Notes: generated from the letters alone by a model not told the origin. A stretch of DNA of 64,000 bases from Rhizobium acidisoli (GCF_002531755.2 NZ_CP035001.1:434001-498000); one strand, 5' to 3'. Positions 45,346 to 54,884 are shown, numbered from the stretch's first letter. Numbers and translations are program-made.

Positions 45346-46518
45346 CTATTTCGCGACAAGGGTCGAGGCTGGCCTGAAATCGCCAAGAGCCGCCCGATCG
45401 TAGATGCGGTTGCGCGGTTCGCTCACGCGAAGTCGATAGACGTCGGAAAAATCGAGATCACGCGCCACGAAGATCGAGACGAGCTCACCTTGATGCTTCA
45501 ACAGCGTCGGTGGAATGTTGATCGACTGCTCGACGGCGATGGTCGCGGCCTGCTTGCCGGCGCTCGTCGTGTTGTCAGCATCGACATCACTGTCCTGCAG
45601 CTGCCTGTTGGCATAGGAGGTCGCGTCGCCGACGATCGACAATAGGATCGCGCTGCCGAAACGCTCCCACCAATGGGTATCGACAAAGCCGTCGATACCG
45701 GCACGCCCAATTGCGTCGGTTACCGGCGACGCCAGGGTGATAATCACTCCCTTCGGTGTCTTTGCCCGGTTCCAGAGCACGAACAGACGTTTCTGCCCAC
45801 GGCGAAGGCCACCACGATATTCGCCGACGACCTGCGTACCTTTCTCCATCAGCACGACGCGGCCGTTGTCCGACAAGACGTCGCGGTTGATGACACAGCT
45901 CGTGAAACCGGGCTGGTCGGAGGACAGCGCCGTCTCCAGCACGCATGGAATCGAGGTTCCCATGGCGACGATGAAATCGCGATTTCCAAGGGTACCGGCG
46001 CGAGAGCCCTGCAGCTGTGTCGGCGCCAGCAGGCGATTGAAGCGCTGGTCCTCGTTTTCCGCCTGGGCGGAGAGACCGCCTGGGCTATTTCCAACCGGGA
46101 TGTAATTCGAGGCGGCATCGGCGCTGGCATCCCGGTCTCGAGGATGAGACTGGGGCGCTTTTTCAGCACCATAGGCGATGACCGGTGCGCGGCGGGCAGC
46201 ATCGAGAAGCTTCTCATCCTCGCCCCCCTCCTCGGGCATACCCGGCGTCGGCAGGATTGTTTCCGGCGGCATGGCGACGGGTTGGACCGGTTCCTTCGCC
46301 GGCTCGAAGTCCGATGTCTGGCGGATGACAACGCGTTCGGGCTGGAGCCCGTCGACGGGCTTATCGTGCCCGCGCATCGACCAGAGCGCAAAGCCGACGA
46401 AGGCAATGATCGCCAGCGCCACCACGCCTCGCCTCACCGTCGGATTGCTGTCGGAGCCCCGGCCGGTCGACGTCTCGGCACGCTCCCCGGGAATCTGGGT
46501 CATCTCTTGCTCGGCCAT
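45346..46518 (-). CDS. virB10: VirB10 channel scaffold protein
   Basis: A 390-residue protein spanning both membranes. Short cytoplasmic N-terminus, one membrane helix (about 31-47, VVALAIIAFVGFALW), a proline-rich periplasmic part, and the conserved C-terminal TrbI/VirB10 barrel with MGTSIPCVLETAL and LMEKGTQVVGEYRGG. It lies 9 bp after virB9. Confidence 0.95.
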   Translation of the reverse strand: MAEQEMTQIPGERAETSTGRGSDSNPTVRRGVVALAIIAFVGFALWSMRGHDKPVDGLQPERVVIRQTSDFEPAKEPVQPVAMPPETILPTPGMPEEGGEDEKLLDAARRAPVIAYGAEKAPQSHPRDRDASADAASNYIPVGNSPGGLSAQAENEDQRFNRLLAPTQLQGSRAGTLGNRDFIVAMGTSIPCVLETALSSDQPGFTSCVINRDVLSDNGRVVLMEKGTQVVGEYRGGLRRGQKRLFVLWNRAKTPKGVIITLASPVTDAIGRAGIDGFVDTHWWERFGSAILLSIVGDATSYANRQLQDSDVDADNTTSAGKQAATIAVEQSINIPPTLLKHQGELVSIFVARDLDFSDVYRLRVSEPRNRIYDRAALGDFRPASTLVAK

Positions 46519-46527
46519 GACGTCCTC

Positions 46528-47382
46528 CTATTGTCCGGTCGCCGGCTGCGTCTCAACAACGCGCTCGACAGAAGGTGAGGTCGTATTGGTGTCGGGATTG
46601 ATGCCGATCCGATCATAGGCCTCGTTGAAGATGCAGAGGACGTCTCCTCCCCTGCGCAGGATGAACTTGCGGCTGATGGCGTGCACCAGCACCAGGTTGT
46701 TCTCGACGGACTTCGGTACGAGGCTTTCGCTGCCGTCGGAATTTGCCATGTAAATCGCCGGCATTTCCTGATTGCCGGCAAAGGCGAAAGTGGTGACCTT
46801 GCCGTTGTCGTAGACCGTCTGCGGTTCAAGTGACGCCGACCCTTGCGCCGAATAGCGCCAGTTGCGTGGGCCATAGGCTTCATGAAGCGCGAGGACTTTG
46901 TCCGCTTCACCGGCCTGAGCCGCATGCGCACGGGCAGCGGCATCCAGCCTCCGGCGGTCGGCCTCATCGGCTGGGTAGCGATACTTCACATAGAAGTAGG
47001 TATTCTGCCCGGCCTCGACGGTTCCATCGCGAACCGTCAGTTCCATCTGATAGCTGCGAGTCGAGCCGTCCCGCCTGGTGGTGACGACCGAAATGTTGGT
47101 CACGGGCTGGTTTTCGCGGGGCTTCAGGAACAGGATATTGCCGGCAGGCGCCACTTCCCATGCGACGCTGTTCCCGAGCGCGACGTGGGCGATCTCCTCG
47201 TCGGCGGCGAACTCGATCTGCACCGAGGACCGCAAGGTGCCGACGATCCTCGTGATGTTATAATGCTGGTAGTCGACGAAACGGATACGGCTATCCTGCG
47301 ATGCGCCGCGCGGAATATCGAGTGCCGACGCCGTCGTGGAAAGGCCGGCAACAAGGAGGGCGATCAGGACAGTCTGCTTCAA
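46528..47382 (-). CDS. virB9: VirB9 core-complex protein
   Basis: A 284-residue periplasmic/outer-membrane protein of the secretion core, with a signal peptide (LKQTVLIALLVAGLSTTASA). Conserved parts: DSRIRFVDYQHYNITRIVG, FYVKYRYP and FNEAYDRIGINPDTNTTSPS. The start is TTG at 47380-47382, which overlaps the virB8 stop (ATTGA) and has GGAGG 7 bp upstream. No ATG start fits. Confidence 0.93.
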   Translation of the reverse strand: MKQTVLIALLVAGLSTTASALDIPRGASQDSRIRFVDYQHYNITRIVGTLRSSVQIEFAADEEIAHVALGNSVAWEVAPAGNILFLKPRENQPVTNISVVTTRRDGSTRSYQMELTVRDGTVEAGQNTYFYVKYRYPADEADRRRLDAAARAHAAQAGEADKVLALHEAYGPRNWRYSAQGSASLEPQTVYDNGKVTTFAFAGNQEMPAIYMANSDGSESLVPKSVENNLVLVHAISRKFILRRGGDVLCIFNEAYDRIGINPDTNTTSPSVERVVETQPATGQ

Positions 47383-48050
47383 TTGATAGCCTCCGGATCG
47401 GCGCGATATTCGCTGACGGCGAAACCAAGCGGATTGGTCAGCCGGTCGGTCGAGGACATCGGCGCGTTGACATAAGAGAAGGTGAGCGTCGCCACCCAAT
47501 GGGTGGTCCTGACGTCGTCACCGCGGGTGACGGTCCTGGTGTAGCGCACCGATACGACGTGCGCGTTGATCAGCGAGATCGAGACGACGTTGATGCGTGA
47601 CGTCGCGCCGCGGCCATAGATGTTCTGAGGGGAGTCAGGGTTGCCGCCTCGGTAGGTTGCCGCAAAACGGCCCTGCTCCGGCTGGGTCGAGAGCAGGGCG
47701 ACCGTCCGAAAATTCTCCTCGGCCTCGCTCCAGACATAGGCTTCCCGCGCACGCACATACTTGGCGGCGAAGTACTTGGTGACCGCCTCGTCATAGCTGC
47801 CAGCCGTCGAGGTCAACGCAGAGACGACGTCGACGATACCGGTCGAATTATCGACCCGGACCACGAAGGGTTCGACCGTCTTCAAGGGCGTGAGGCCGGC
47901 AACCGCAACGATCGAGGTGGCGGCAAGCAAGCTTGCGGCGATCGCGATCGACCAGGCGATGCGCGCCGACCGCTCGACCTGGATAAGCCGATCCTGATCG
48001 AAGCGGCGCGCCTTGTCGAAATAGCTCTTCAGACTTTCCTCTCTCACCAT
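47379..48050 (-). CDS. virB8: VirB8 assembly factor
   Basis: A 223-residue bitopic inner-membrane protein. N-terminal cytoplasmic SLKSYFDKARRFDQDRL, one helix (about 35-57), and the periplasmic NTF2-like VirB8 domain with YVWSEAEENFRTVALLS and SVRYTRTVTRGD. The start MVREESLK is preferred over an upstream Met. It overlaps virB9 by 4 nt. Confidence 0.93.
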   Translation of the reverse strand: MVREESLKSYFDKARRFDQDRLIQVERSARIAWSIAIAASLLAATSIVAVAGLTPLKTVEPFVVRVDNSTGIVDVVSALTSTAGSYDEAVTKYFAAKYVRAREAYVWSEAEENFRTVALLSTQPEQGRFAATYRGGNPDSPQNIYGRGATSRINVVSISLINAHVVSVRYTRTVTRGDDVRTTHWVATLTFSYVNAPMSSTDRLTNPLGFAVSEYRADPEAIN

Positions 48051-48052
48051 TA

Positions 48053-48334
48053 TCACCCCTCCTGGCATGACCGATAAGAACCCGCGATATCAAAATGCGC
48101 TAAGGAGGCGGGCTTCTCCGTCAGCAGCTCTTCCAGATAAGACACCTGGCCGGTCCCGGTCGCCGGGACCTCCTCGTTTCCTCTTTGCCTGGCGGGATTG
48201 TCGTCCTCCCACTGCCACATGGCGCGGTTGATCGGCCGGCGCGAATAGCCATCGCATCTGGGCAAGGGGTGGGACTTCGATGCGCAGCCAGTGAGCTCCA
48301 TGGCAAGGAGGAGCGGGACGATAATGCGGATCAT
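48053..48334 (-). CDS. virB7: VirB7-like lipoprotein
   Basis: A 93-residue lipoprotein with the lipobox LTGC after MIRIIVPLLLAME. It is longer than Agrobacterium VirB7 but sits exactly in the virB7 position, and has PRCDGYSRRPINRAMWQW. Likely anchors VirB9 at the outer membrane. It ends 2 bp before virB8. Confidence 0.8.
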   Translation of the reverse strand: MIRIIVPLLLAMELTGCASKSHPLPRCDGYSRRPINRAMWQWEDDNPARQRGNEEVPATGTGQVSYLEELLTEKPASLAHFDIAGSYRSCQEG

Positions 48335-48374
48335 TGAAATGCAAACCTCTGAATTGTTTGTCGTGGAGAAGTCG

Positions 48375-49307
48375 TCATCCGACCCCATAGGATCTGAGGC
48401 GGCGGCCGACGAAGCGGGCGCCTCGTCCAACCGCTCTGGTGCCATGCGAGGCCGCCCATGCGAGCGTACTTTCATGGGCATCGCGGCTGGCACCATAGCC
48501 GTAGGTCAAAGACGCCCCGCCCGCCGCGAGCGCGGAGGCAATGCCGGGCAGCTGATAAAAGACGTAGAGAGCGGCAAGGCAGATGGCGCAAAGGGCGACC
48601 GGACGCATCATGACGTCGGTATAACTTTCGACTGCCGTGAAGGTGGTGTCGATACAGCTGATCAGCAGTGAACCGATGGCGACGACCAGCACCTGGAGAA
48701 TAACGAAATTGGCCAGCTGACCGATCCAGGATTCGGTGAAACGGCGGGTGGACTGGAACATCGCAAGCGCCACGAAGATCGGGCCGATCGCCAACACGAT
48801 GGCGAGCGCCAGCCGGGCATAGAGCGAGACGATATAGCCGATCGCCGCCACGGTGAAGCTCGCGCCGATCGCCATCATCCCGCCGATACCGGTGACGATG
48901 TCGGCCGGCCAGGTGGCACGCGCCCAGATTTCCGTGGCGCATTTCTGGCCCTTGTCGAGCAGACTGTCGAAGGTGGACGCGCTCGGCGCCGTTCCGGAGT
49001 TCAGCGCCTGCGAGATCTCGCGCGGCAGCGTCTCGAAGAAGATGTTGGTGACATAGGTCTGATATTCGCTGGCGTTGCGCACCAGCATGACGATGATCGC
49101 AAGCTTCATCGCCCGAAATGCGAATTCAAGAATGGGCTCCTGGATCGAGCCCCGCAGGACAAGGTAGCCATAGAGCACGACGTAGAGCGTCAGCGCCGCG
49201 GTGAGCGGGCCGCCGATCCAGCTGGCAATGTTCGATGTGCCCGACGAGATAAAATTTTCCAGAGGCGCCTTGAATTGGCCGTCGACGAAGCTGAAGACCT
49301 GGTACAT
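48375..49307 (-). CDS. virB6: VirB6 polytopic membrane protein
   Basis: A 310-residue TrbL/VirB6 protein with at least five membrane helices (for example LTAALTLYVVLYGYLVL and LALAIVLAIGPIFVALAMF). It forms the inner-membrane part of the channel. The C-terminal 45 residues are basic and cytoplasmic. ATG at 49307. Intact. Confidence 0.92.
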   Translation of the reverse strand: MYQVFSFVDGQFKAPLENFISSGTSNIASWIGGPLTAALTLYVVLYGYLVLRGSIQEPILEFAFRAMKLAIIVMLVRNASEYQTYVTNIFFETLPREISQALNSGTAPSASTFDSLLDKGQKCATEIWARATWPADIVTGIGGMMAIGASFTVAAIGYIVSLYARLALAIVLAIGPIFVALAMFQSTRRFTESWIGQLANFVILQVLVVAIGSLLISCIDTTFTAVESYTDVMMRPVALCAICLAALYVFYQLPGIASALAAGGASLTYGYGASRDAHESTLAWAASHGTRAVGRGARFVGRRLRSYGVG

Positions 49308-49310
49308 CGC

Positions 49311-49544
49311 TCAGCCTCCAAGCGCCCTGTTCATGTGTCCAAGCCGCAGCGTCCAGTCCGCCGCTTCGGCGTTTTGACGATTGGGCATCCGCCGCAACGC
49401 GCCGGGGTTGGTGCGGCATTTGCTTGGGATTTTCGCCGGCAGGACCTCATCGGCCATCCGCTCGTCGACGCTGTAGATCCTGCCTTTCTCGCCGAAACAG
49501 CCAGAAAGGGCGAGCATGACGGTGCCAGGCAGCGGGCCTTTCAT
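49311..49544 (-). CDS. eexN: EexN-type entry-exclusion lipoprotein
   Basis: A 77-residue lipoprotein with the lipobox ALSGC and the family phrase YSVDERMADEVLPAKIPSKC. EexN proteins lie between virB5 and virB6 in P-type systems and reduce uptake of the same plasmid by the host. It overlaps virB5 by 4 nt. Some normally conserved positions differ (LRRMPNRQN), so activity is uncertain. Confidence 0.8.
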   Translation of the reverse strand: MKGPLPGTVMLALSGCFGEKGRIYSVDERMADEVLPAKIPSKCRTNPGALRRMPNRQNAEAADWTLRLGHMNRALGG

Positions 49545-50239
49545 TTGAGCGCCTCTCCCATGGCATCCAGACGCTTGCGCCAATCCTCGGCCTTGCGCTG
49601 GTCGTCGACCTGAATCTGTGCCTGCTGAACCATCCGGAGAGCCTGCATGCGCAGGACGTCGGTCTGCAGGAAAGCGGTTTCGGCCTGCAGCCTTGCCTGA
49701 AGGTCGGCGATATCCTTGGCATCCGCGGCGCTGGAGATCTGCTGGCGCAACTGATCGATGCCGTCCATGCGCTTGGTGGCGGTATCGTAAATCTGCTGGC
49801 CGAGGCTCATTTGGCCGGCATTGCGGTTCTGGGCGCGCGCCAGTTCCTGCGCATAGAAATCATTGGCATCGGTGCGGTAGGTGGAATTATTCGCGAGGAA
49901 TTTCGAGGCGGAGGTGCCCAACGCCCCCGTGCCCGAGCCTTTCAGGAGACCTTCGATGGCATCAAAATTCTGCGGTAACGCCTTGCGGATCGAAGGGTCG
50001 TTCAGCAGACTGGCGACATCGGCCATGTTGGTGACCTTGTTCAGCGATGCGTAAAGCTGCTGCGCCTGCTGAAGCTGTTGATTGAGCGTATCGAGTTGCG
50101 ATTTCAGCTGGGTGATGCTTTCGATCTGCTTGGCGATCGCCGTCTCGTCGATGACGGGAATGCCCTGTGCGAAAGCCGCTCCAACGGGCGACAGTGCAGC
50201 TATCGTCGCCAGAGCAAAACCTATTCTGACCCTTCCCAT
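49541..50239 (-). CDS. virB5: VirB5 minor pilus protein
   Basis: A 232-residue secreted protein with a signal peptide ending at AFA-QG. A long helical body follows (QIESITQLKSQLDTLNQQLQ and on), typical of pilus-tip VirB5. The start is ATG at 50237-50239 overlapping the virB4 stop; a TTG just upstream is less likely. Intact. Confidence 0.92.
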   Translation of the reverse strand: MGRVRIGFALATIAALSPVGAAFAQGIPVIDETAIAKQIESITQLKSQLDTLNQQLQQAQQLYASLNKVTNMADVASLLNDPSIRKALPQNFDAIEGLLKGSGTGALGTSASKFLANNSTYRTDANDFYAQELARAQNRNAGQMSLGQQIYDTATKRMDGIDQLRQQISSAADAKDIADLQARLQAETAFLQTDVLRMQALRMVQQAQIQVDDQRKAEDWRKRLDAMGEALK

Positions 50240-52605
50240 CAATCCGTCCTCCTTCTTTGCTGAAACACCGGCAGCCAGTCTTCGGTCCGATCACCGACCT
50301 CCTTCCGGATCACCTCGGCGAGTTCGACGCTGGCGGTGCGGCCGGAGAGAATGTCGAGCTCGTCGTCGAAACCCTTGAGGTTCAATTCGGCAACGACGCT
50401 GTTGTGCCCCTGTTTGACGATGAAGCGGCGGCTCTCCACCGAAAGCTCGCGGGAGAGAAGCTCGAACTCGCGCTCCGTCAGTTTGAACCCTTCGACGTAA
50501 TCGGCATGATCGCCGCGCGGATTGGGTAGGAAAATCTGGGTCGGGCACTGCTCGATGATCGTATGGGCGATCGGCGAGACGATCGCATCGCGCGGGCTCT
50601 GGGTCGCAAACAACATCAGCCCGTTCTGTTTGCGGATCGTCTTCAGCTTGTTCTGGGCGAGATCGCGAAAGCCTGCGTCCTGCAAGGCCTTCCAGAACTC
50701 GTCGATCACTATGATGATGCGCCGCCCGTCGATCAGCTGCTCGATGCGGAAGAACAAATAGGCCATGAGCGGTGCGCGAATTTCCTCGTTGTCTAAGAAG
50801 TCGGTCATGTCGTAACCGATGAACCTGGCTCCGATCCCGATATCGTCGGTGTGGTTGTCGAACACCCAGCCGAGCGGCCCTCCCCTTTCCCATCGCCTCA
50901 GCCGAGCGGCGATGCCCTCGGGATCGGTGTTGTTGAGGAAGGTGCGCAAGGCGCCGATCGAGCGTCTGTCGACCGGCAGGTCCGCCAGTCCGTCGATGGC
51001 TGATGCGATGTCGCGCAGCTCGGGAACCGTCAGCTCGCGCTTTGCCGATCCGACCAGCTGGCCGACCCATCGGGCGAGGAACACCTTGTTCTCCGCGGTG
51101 AGTTCAAGTGCCTTCAACGGCGCGCAGCCGGTGGCAACACCGTTTCGAAGCGGCAGGTAAGTGCCGCCAGCCGCCCGCACGAACAGGTCAGCGCCGCGAT
51201 CCTTGTCGAAGAAGACCATGTGAGGATCATGCTTTTCGAGTTGGGAGAGCATGAAATTCAAAAGCACCGTCTTACCGGCGCCCGACGGTCCGCAGACAAA
51301 AGTGTTGCCAAGGTCGCTATGATGGAAATTGAAATAGAAGGGCGAGCCGGAGGCCGTCTTCAGCATGGCGACGGCCGGCCCCCATTCATTCCCGTCCTTC
51401 CGGCCTGCCGGATAGGAATGGTAGGGAGAGAGTGCCGCAAAATTTCGCGAGGTGATGGCGCCCGATCTTGCGCGATAGCGGAAGTTCCCCGGCAACTGCC
51501 CCCACCAGGCCGCCTCAAGCCCAAGGTCCTCGCGGGCGACGACCGCGCCGCCATTGGTGAGATAGGCTCGTGCTTTGGCCAAGTGATCGGCCAGCTGCTT
51601 CACCGACGACGCAAAGACCGACAGCGCCAGATGGTGCTCGCCAAGTACGAAGCGGTTCGATTCCAGCTCGTCCATGGCATAGACGAGTTCTTCGATCTGC
51701 GAGGCAGCCTTGTCGCCCGCGCTCACCATCTGGTTCTGTTTGCGTCCCATGATCGTGCGCGCATCGGCTTTCGAGGCGAAGGCGAAAGACTGCGTCAGGA
51801 TGAGCTCGAAGGGTGCCGTCAGGATGCCGTCGAGCATGCCGCTGCGGGTCGTCGCCGGATATTCCTTGAACCCGAAGATGCCGGCATAGCGGCTTTCGGC
51901 CTCATGACGGATCTCGATGGTCTCGCGCCCGAAGATCACCCGATCGGAATAGATCGCCGAGGATATCCTGCCCTCCATCAAAGGAACGCGCTCACGCCGG
52001 CCGCCGACGATCTGATGCAGAACCTCGCTCGGTTCGGAGAAGATGAGGCCGTCCTGCTCGTAAAGGGAGAGCACTCGAGGCTCGAAGCGCTTCAGGCCGG
52101 CGGTGACGTCGGATACCTTGTCCATCAGGTGCTTCAGGCCATCTTCGTCGACTTCGACGCCGGCGCGGCCTGCCCTGCGCAGGCGCGAAACCAGATTGGC
52201 CGCCTTTTCGGCGGGATTGCGGGCCGGATGCCAGACGAGCGCGAGGTAAAGATCGTTTCGGAACAAATCCTCCTCGATCATGCGTTCACGGTATCGCGCG
52301 TTCAGCCCCTGTGAGAACGGATTGGCGAACTCTCCGTCAGGGTAGGCGTTGTCGCGACGGCGAACGACATGTGTCCACAGCGCCAGCCGCTCGTCGGCGA
52401 CGTTGCGGTAGAGCGTATTGAGGTCACGGTGGAGGCTGTTCAAGTCCAGGACATCGGCGGTTTCGAAGGATACGCCATCGAGCGCGAGCATCACCATCAG
52501 CGCCCTGGATTCAAGCGCGATCGTCGACGCGTCGACATGGCGAACGTACGGAATGTAGGTTTCGGGGCCGAGTTCGCGGGAGCGAAGAGATGCGATGCTA
52601 GGCAA
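50239..52605 (-). CDS. virB4: VirB4 secretion ATPase
   Basis: A 788-residue ATPase, the largest motor of the secretion system. Walker A GPSGAGKT (439-446) and Walker B IIIVIDEFWKAL (about 645) are intact, with LFATQSPRDAI following. The N-terminal CagE/TrbE domain is complete. It starts with TTG overlapping the virB3 stop by 8 bp; AAAGGGA lies upstream. Intact. Confidence 0.94.
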   Translation of the reverse strand: MPSIASLRSRELGPETYIPYVRHVDASTIALESRALMVMLALDGVSFETADVLDLNSLHRDLNTLYRNVADERLALWTHVVRRRDNAYPDGEFANPFSQGLNARYRERMIEEDLFRNDLYLALVWHPARNPAEKAANLVSRLRRAGRAGVEVDEDGLKHLMDKVSDVTAGLKRFEPRVLSLYEQDGLIFSEPSEVLHQIVGGRRERVPLMEGRISSAIYSDRVIFGRETIEIRHEAESRYAGIFGFKEYPATTRSGMLDGILTAPFELILTQSFAFASKADARTIMGRKQNQMVSAGDKAASQIEELVYAMDELESNRFVLGEHHLALSVFASSVKQLADHLAKARAYLTNGGAVVAREDLGLEAAWWGQLPGNFRYRARSGAITSRNFAALSPYHSYPAGRKDGNEWGPAVAMLKTASGSPFYFNFHHSDLGNTFVCGPSGAGKTVLLNFMLSQLEKHDPHMVFFDKDRGADLFVRAAGGTYLPLRNGVATGCAPLKALELTAENKVFLARWVGQLVGSAKRELTVPELRDIASAIDGLADLPVDRRSIGALRTFLNNTDPEGIAARLRRWERGGPLGWVFDNHTDDIGIGARFIGYDMTDFLDNEEIRAPLMAYLFFRIEQLIDGRRIIIVIDEFWKALQDAGFRDLAQNKLKTIRKQNGLMLFATQSPRDAIVSPIAHTIIEQCPTQIFLPNPRGDHADYVEGFKLTEREFELLSRELSVESRRFIVKQGHNSVVAELNLKGFDDELDILSGRTASVELAEVIRKEVGDRTEDWLPVFQQRRRTD

Positions 52606-52936
52606 GGCTCAAATCCCTTTCATCATAACGCCGGATGAGCGTCAGCGGCGAGAGTGTAGCGCCGCGCCAATAGGCGGTGTTGCGTGAGCGGCCGCGGGTC
52701 TCGATCCAAGAGATCAGGATCCGGAACATGTTGTGGTCGTGCTTGACGAGCGTGCGGAACATGAAATGAAAGACGACGCCGACCAACGCGTAGGCGATCG
52801 ATCCGGCGGTGATGTAAAGGATGGTCGTCAGCATGACGTTCAGGCCCATCGCTTCCATCGTCACGCCGGCGATCATTGCCGGGCGCGTGCAGGCAAGGAA
52901 CAGGGTGTCTTCCTCGATGGCGGCGGTTGTCGGCAT
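52598..52936 (-). CDS. virB3: VirB3 membrane protein
   Basis: A 112-residue inner-membrane protein with a hydrophobic hairpin (MLTTILYITAGSIAYALVGVVFHF). It associates with VirB4 during pilus assembly. ATG at 52936 lies 5 bp after virB2. Starts DTLFLACTRPAM, the VirB3 signature. Confidence 0.92.
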   Translation of the reverse strand: MPTTAAIEEDTLFLACTRPAMIAGVTMEAMGLNVMLTTILYITAGSIAYALVGVVFHFMFRTLVKHDHNMFRILISWIETRGRSRNTAYWRGATLSPLTLIRRYDERDLSLA

Positions 52937-52941
52937 GTTGA

Positions 52942-53241
52942 TCAGCTTCCGACGATCGTGTTGACGAGCTCGGTTGCCCCGAAGATCCCGCCGATGCCGA
53001 TGATCCAGAAGCCGGCCCGGCGCAGATCCATGTAGCCGAACATCCAGGCGATGCAGATGATGATGACGGCGATGACGGCAAGCAGCCGGGCGATATTGCC
53101 CGTCAGCATGTCGACGATGTTCTGCAAGACGGTTTCCACGCCGGCTGCCTGGGCAAAAGCCGGTTCTGCCAGGCAGGCTGCAAGGGCGACTGCCATCAAC
53201 GCGCGGGCCGCGACAGGGCGAAGGGTTGCTGCTGTGATCAT
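52942..53241 (-). CDS. virB2: VirB2 major pilin
   Basis: A 99-residue propilin. Long signal peptide ending at AFA-QA, then two hydrophobic segments (IARLLAVIAVIIICIAWMFG and WIIGIGGIFGATELV), the TrbC/VirB2 layout. ATG at 53241 has GGAG 8 bp upstream. It forms the conjugative pilus. Confidence 0.93.
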   Translation of the reverse strand: MITAATLRPVAARALMAVALAACLAEPAFAQAAGVETVLQNIVDMLTGNIARLLAVIAVIIICIAWMFGYMDLRRAGFWIIGIGGIFGATELVNTIVGS

Positions 53242-53255
53242 TGGCTTTGCTCCAA

Positions 53256-53897
53256 TCATTCATTCTGAAACACGAGAACCTGGGTCTGCCGCCGGGCGGC
53301 GTTGAAGACGTCCCACGATGCCGCTTCACGCGGCTGCAAAATGGATTTTCTGATTGCTTGCGCCGCCCGGCTGTCTGCCGGTTCAGCAGGAGGGATCTCT
53401 TCGCCCGGGATGGCGACAGAGGCCAGGTTGGAAGGCAGGCGAACCGCTTCCTTGCGGACCTGCTCGTCATACTTGACCATCTTGCCGACTGACGGATCGT
53501 TCCGGCCATAATAGGACTGGAGCATGACCTTCTCGGCCTGCGTCGCGTCGGCGCCGGCATGCAATGCGAGGCGATAATAGCTGTTGAGCAGAGTGGCCGT
53601 GGCCTTGAGGTTCAGGCAGGGATCGAACGCGTCCGAGATCGAAAGCTTCAGCTTGAGCAATTCTTGCGTGCCTAGGCCGCCAAGACCGATCTTAATGTCC
53701 TGATGATCAGCGGCAAGCGAGGTCGCCAGCTCGATCGCTTCCGCTTTCGACGCCGGTTGACGCTCAAGCGGCGGGGCGTTTCTGATACGAATGGCGATAG
53801 GCTTGAAACGGCTCTCGAGACTGATGACGGCGGCAAGCGTTCTAACCTCCACCATGGGTGCGCAATTCTGAGCGAGATCAATGAAAGTGACCGCCAT
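53256..53897 (-). CDS. virB1: VirB1-type lytic transglycosylase
   Basis: A 213-residue SLT-like murein transglycosylase that opens peptidoglycan for the channel. Catalytic-type Glu28 in SLESRFKP, and GLGGLGTQEL then AFDPCLNLKATATLLNSYY, are family motifs. No clear N-terminal signal peptide is visible. It begins 3 nt after the TrbM-like gene and leads the virB genes. Confidence 0.9.
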   Translation of the reverse strand: MAVTFIDLAQNCAPMVEVRTLAAVISLESRFKPIAIRIRNAPPLERQPASKAEAIELATSLAADHQDIKIGLGGLGTQELLKLKLSISDAFDPCLNLKATATLLNSYYRLALHAGADATQAEKVMLQSYYGRNDPSVGKMVKYDEQVRKEAVRLPSNLASVAIPGEEIPPAEPADSRAAQAIRKSILQPREAASWDVFNAARRQTQVLVFQNE

Positions 53898-53900
53898 CGT

Positions 53901-54440
53901 TCAGTACCAGACCCGTTGCGTCGCCGCGCCGTCGATGGTGACATCGACGTAGTGGGGCTGCGGGCGCAGGTTCGGGCGAGCCGTCAAATAGCCCATGCAC
54001 TGGCGGCGCCCATCCTGGCGCTGCCAGCGTGGTGACCGCACCGAATTCTTGTTGGAACTGTAGTGTTCACCAACACTGGGGCAGAATGCATTGCTCACCG
54101 GCTGCAGGACGCTTGACACGCAGGTTGCTTCTTGCCCGCGCGGCCCATAATCGCTCTCCAGCCGGTAACCCGTTTCGCAGTAATACGGCTCATAGCCCGG
54201 GCGTGAGCTGCGGAAGCCGACGCCGCTGCACGTCGGAAATGAATGTCCCGCGGCAAGCTCCCGCCACAGCTTCTCGATCGGCGGCAGGCAGGCCCTAAAC
54301 TGCGTCGCACCTCCAGGGTTGGAAAGGCACAGGATAACCTCGCAACCCCATTCATTTGCTTGCGCCTGGCCAGGGGAAATGAGGTAGGGTGGCAATATGC
54401 AGCAGGCCGCGACGACCGAGTTGAGCAAAAGGTTTTTCAT
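53901..54440 (-). CDS. TrbM/KikA-like conjugation protein
   Basis: A 179-residue periplasmic protein with a signal peptide (to about QAQA) and the TrbM/KikA pattern CEVILCLSNPGGATQFRACLPPIEKLW plus several cysteines. Such proteins accompany P-type and IncP transfer regions with an unclear role. The start MKNLLLNSVVAACC is favoured; it is the first gene of the leftward virB operon. Confidence 0.8.
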   Translation of the reverse strand: MKNLLLNSVVAACCILPPYLISPGQAQANEWGCEVILCLSNPGGATQFRACLPPIEKLWRELAAGHSFPTCSGVGFRSSRPGYEPYYCETGYRLESDYGPRGQEATCVSSVLQPVSNAFCPSVGEHYSSNKNSVRSPRWQRQDGRRQCMGYLTARPNLRPQPHYVDVTIDGAATQRVWY

Positions 54441-54530
54441 GAGTACGACCCTCAAGAGGACATTCCATTGCGGAAGAGGCGGTTTGCCTGTAGTGAGTTC
54501 ATACTGATTTATATAACACAGTAAAAGAGC
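54441..54530. promoter_or_regulatory. Divergent promoter region of the virB operon and its regulator
   Basis: A 90-bp AT-rich gap between divergent start codons, with TTATATAA near 54510. Leftward, TTTACT and TATGAA with 16 bp between could serve as a promoter. Binding of the neighbouring winged-helix protein here is likely but not shown. Confidence 0.4.
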
Positions 54531-54884
54531 ATGACAAGAGCCCTCACAACCCAATGGCGTAACCTGGCCTTCTCAGGTCTCATCCTGCATGAAATCCTCG
54601 ATCATCCGCTCGAGGACGAGACGCCTCAGGCAAGGCTGAAACAGGTCGGCATGATGACGATCCTGTACAGTATGAACCAGGCACATCAGAAGCTAACCCT
54701 CTCTAGCATCATGGAAATTACTGCACTAACACGCACCGGCGTCAAAGAGACAGTCGATCTCCTGGTCAAACGGGGGATGCTGGACGAGACGATCGTCAAA
54801 AATTCGATGGGACGTGGAACGGCCCGCCAGTTTTCGATTTCAGAAGCGCTTCTGGCGAAACTGAGTTCTTTCGCAGCCGGATGA
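54531..54884 (+). CDS. MarR-like winged-helix regulator
   Basis: A 117-residue protein with a winged helix (about 55-105): LTLSSIMEITALTRTGVKETVDLLVKRGML and then the wing KNSMGRGTARQFSI. It is divergent from the trbM-virB operon, the usual place for a local transfer regulator. Its ligand, and whether it activates or represses, are unknown. Intact. Confidence 0.8.
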   Translation: MTRALTTQWRNLAFSGLILHEILDHPLEDETPQARLKQVGMMTILYSMNQAHQKLTLSSIMEITALTRTGVKETVDLLVKRGMLDETIVKNSMGRGTARQFSISEALLAKLSSFAAG

